Origin: CAYUST01 sp041908765
Lineage (GTDB): Bacteria > Patescibacteriota > Gracilibacteria > Absconditabacterales > Absconditicoccaceae
Assembly (NCBI GenBank): GCA_041908765.1
Contig: JAYREU010000014.1
Location: 1-15,163 of the forward strand
Length of the DNA stretch: 15,163 nt
Reading direction: 5' to 3'
A model generated the notes under the pieces. The model was not told the DNA's origin and made no database searches. It saw only the letters and a program-made list of their open reading frames with translations. This document shows positions 14,003 through 15,163 of this stretch, piece after piece. The position numbers and the translations under genes were made by a program. Position 1 is the first letter of the stretch. Each line of letters begins with the position of its first letter.

Positions 14003-14042
14003 ATTATATGAAAAATAGGAAGAAATGCAAACAATATTTGTT
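14003..14042 (-). promoter_or_regulatory. Promoter and candidate operator of the XRE-Panacea/MazF operon
   Basis: On the minus strand TTGCAT (14025-14030) and a perfect TATAAT (14003-14008) are 16 bp apart, with a leader of about 27 nt. AACAA-TAT-TTGTT (14030-14042) forms an inverted repeat touching the -35 box, a plausible binding site for the XRE repressor. TTAGC is also repeated between the -10 and the ATG. Confidence 0.6.
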
Positions 14043-14064
14043 AATCTATCTTATATGAATACTT

Positions 14065-14078
14065 TACATAAAAATGTA
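14065..14078. repeat. Small inverted repeat between the two Panacea genes
   Basis: TACAT and ATGTA pair around AAAA in the 160-bp gap between the two XRE-Panacea genes. It could be a weak hairpin or a second operator half. No T tract follows, so a terminator role is doubtful. Confidence 0.35.
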
Positions 14079-14129
14079 TATATTGATTGTAAAACCCTAT
14101 TCATTCTTTGTCTTTGGATTAATGGTCTG

Positions 14130-14801
14130 CTACAAAACCACCTTCCCCATGTCTTTGTGGTCTCCTTTGGTGAATCCGTGCATCGGTGGGGACTGATAGG
14201 AAAGTTCCATCAAATCAGTGGATGTATAGGTGCCGTAGTTGTTGATGATGTGATCAAGTAACTTTTGATCTGTAGCGGTCAGGAGAAGGTAGGTGGTGAA
14301 ATGTGCGGGCAGATAGATCTCGCCTTGTTTGGTAAACACCTCGTTGAGTTGGTAGACGTCTTGGGTAAATGGTCATCGATGTCGCCTCACGTATTGGAGT
14401 CAGGTAAGTTTTTGTCCTTGGGTAGCCAGAGAGTGGAGATCAGTAAAATAGAGCAACTTCATTGCTTTGAGAATATCGATATCAGGGATACGTTCACTCA
14501 TATATGCAATTACTTCGATCATCTTCCACAAAAGGCGTTGTTTGGTGAGAAGGTCTATATCTATCTCTAACGCTGTTGCGATTTTGCTCAAGGTTTCAAT
14601 CGTAGGATTGCCATCACCGTTTTCTATATCCGAGATAGCGGTCTGTGTCATATGTGCTTTTTGGGCGAGTAGTTGTTGGGAGATACCTTTGTATTTCCTC
14701 CAATGCAACATATTTGCACCTATGGTCAGGGCAATCACCTCATTAGTATAGTTCGTTTTGACCAGGCTTTTTCGCTGGGGTGTCGTTTGGTGCATCGGCA
14801 T
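14130..14801 (-). CDS. Second XRE-Panacea antitoxin-like protein, two UGA = Gly
   Basis: This 223-residue protein has an XRE helix-turn-helix (about residues 28-85: LHWRKYKGISQQLLAQKAHM, then AISDIENGDGNPTIETLSKI). A Panacea domain (about 93-165) follows with AMKLLYFTDLHSLATQGQKL, TGLQYVRRHRGPFTQDVYQL. UGA at 14400-14402 is the glycine of KLTGLQ and UGA at 14373-14375 that of HRGPF, both at the conserved TG and GP positions of the domain. It shares the architecture of the neighbour at 13169 but the sequences have diverged widely, so this is not a recent duplication. It overlaps the upstream toxin gene by up to 59 bp (ATG 14799-14801; ATG 14793 also possible). The stop is TAG. Confidence 0.87.
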
Positions 14802-15163
14802 GGGAGGAGTGAGGAAAAAATAAATCAGTCAGGTCTGTGTAGGCCAGGAGTTGTCTATGCGTAAAATCCTCTCGGCACTGTTTTGCATACTCAATTTGCT
14901 GATCATACTCTAGGAGAACGCTCTGCGTCTGCCCCGCATCATCATAACGTGTAGGCTTTATCAACCATCAGGTCATGAGCAAACAAGATCATCTTCATGT
15001 GCATGCAATGATCCTCAGGAGATATTTGGATCTAGGAAGTGGTATCCTCAATTCAACAATATTACCTACCAGTTTTTTGCAATACACACCATCTGTTTGG
15101 AGAGCCTGCATGTTCACATAATTGAGAAATGCCACAATCTTGTCCATAAACTTTTTGTCTACC
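14743..15163 (-). CDS. HigB/RelE-like (phage Gp49-like) toxin, 5' end outside window; three UGA = Gly
   Basis: The 3' 140 codons of a minus-strand gene are present and the start lies beyond 15163. With UGA as glycine (14995-14997, 14989-14991, 14968-14970) the protein reads KLVGNIVELRIPLPRSKYLL, a short strand with GRGSCLLMTGWLIKPTR, then EYDQQIEYAKQCREDF. This is the order seen in Gp49-like HigB/RelE toxins (ELR...YRI, a hydrophobic strand ending in F-x-K, then EI-x-x-A-x-x-R-x-x-D-Y). Such toxins cut mRNA on the ribosome. An extra polar tail of about 40 residues after REDF is unusual and contains the overlap with the antitoxin gene. Toxin-first order with the regulator downstream is typical of higBA. 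The stop is TAA at 14743-14745. Confidence 0.8.

Noticed and set aside
506..15163. UGA read as tryptophan (code 4) or selenocysteine
   Set aside because: The conserved columns demand glycine, tryptophan is encoded by UGG in the same genes, and no selenocysteine insertion element or selenoprotein family is present.

Overview
The window comes from a bacterium that reads UGA as glycine. At least 23 in-frame UGA codons lie inside eleven genes that have no other interruption. Where a family is well known, the UGA falls on a near-invariant glycine: the GDRS motif of release factor 1, the AGP motif of the site-2 protease, the KTG motif of EngB and the LTG motifs of two Panacea proteins. Every complete gene ends in UAA or UAG. 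This code is known from the Patescibacteria lineages Gracilibacteria (BD1-5/GN02) and Absconditabacteria (SR1). The sequence alone does not let me choose between them. Standard-code gene calling would split or lose about half the genes here.

Layout. Positions 1-500 (minus) hold the start of a small membrane protein and a DUF5661 protein; a short hypothetical gene follows at 506-874 (plus). Positions 975-5026 (minus) hold a housekeeping and envelope block read as secG, an anchored family-5 solute-binding protein, an M50 site-2 protease and prfA. Next, on the plus strand, come rnpB (RNase P RNA) with a duplicated copy of its 3' end, a sortase, a LytM/lysozyme-like murein protein that has lost its LytM catalytic residues, and two paralogous two-helix pilin-like proteins (VirB2/TrbC-like), each with its own promoter. 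An unexplained structured stretch at 9760-9923 separates these from a minus-strand cluster: engB, an HD phosphohydrolase and traX. A DedA/TVP38-type membrane protein is divergent from engB.

The right end (12853-15163, minus) is a toxin-antitoxin island. A HigB/RelE-like toxin (its 5' end lies outside the window) overlaps an XRE-Panacea antitoxin. A second XRE-Panacea gene follows 160 bp downstream and overlaps a MazF/PemK-like toxin. The two modules use the same antitoxin architecture with unrelated toxins and opposite gene order. Both toxins carry three UGA-glycine codons, so neither could be made in full by a standard-code cell.

Likely promoters follow a common pattern of TTGNNN and TATACT/TATAAT boxes 16-17 bp apart, with short leaders. 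Clear Shine-Dalgarno sequences are almost absent. The sortase, murein protein, pilin-like proteins, SecG and lipoprotein-like binding protein point to a cell with an elaborate exported surface.
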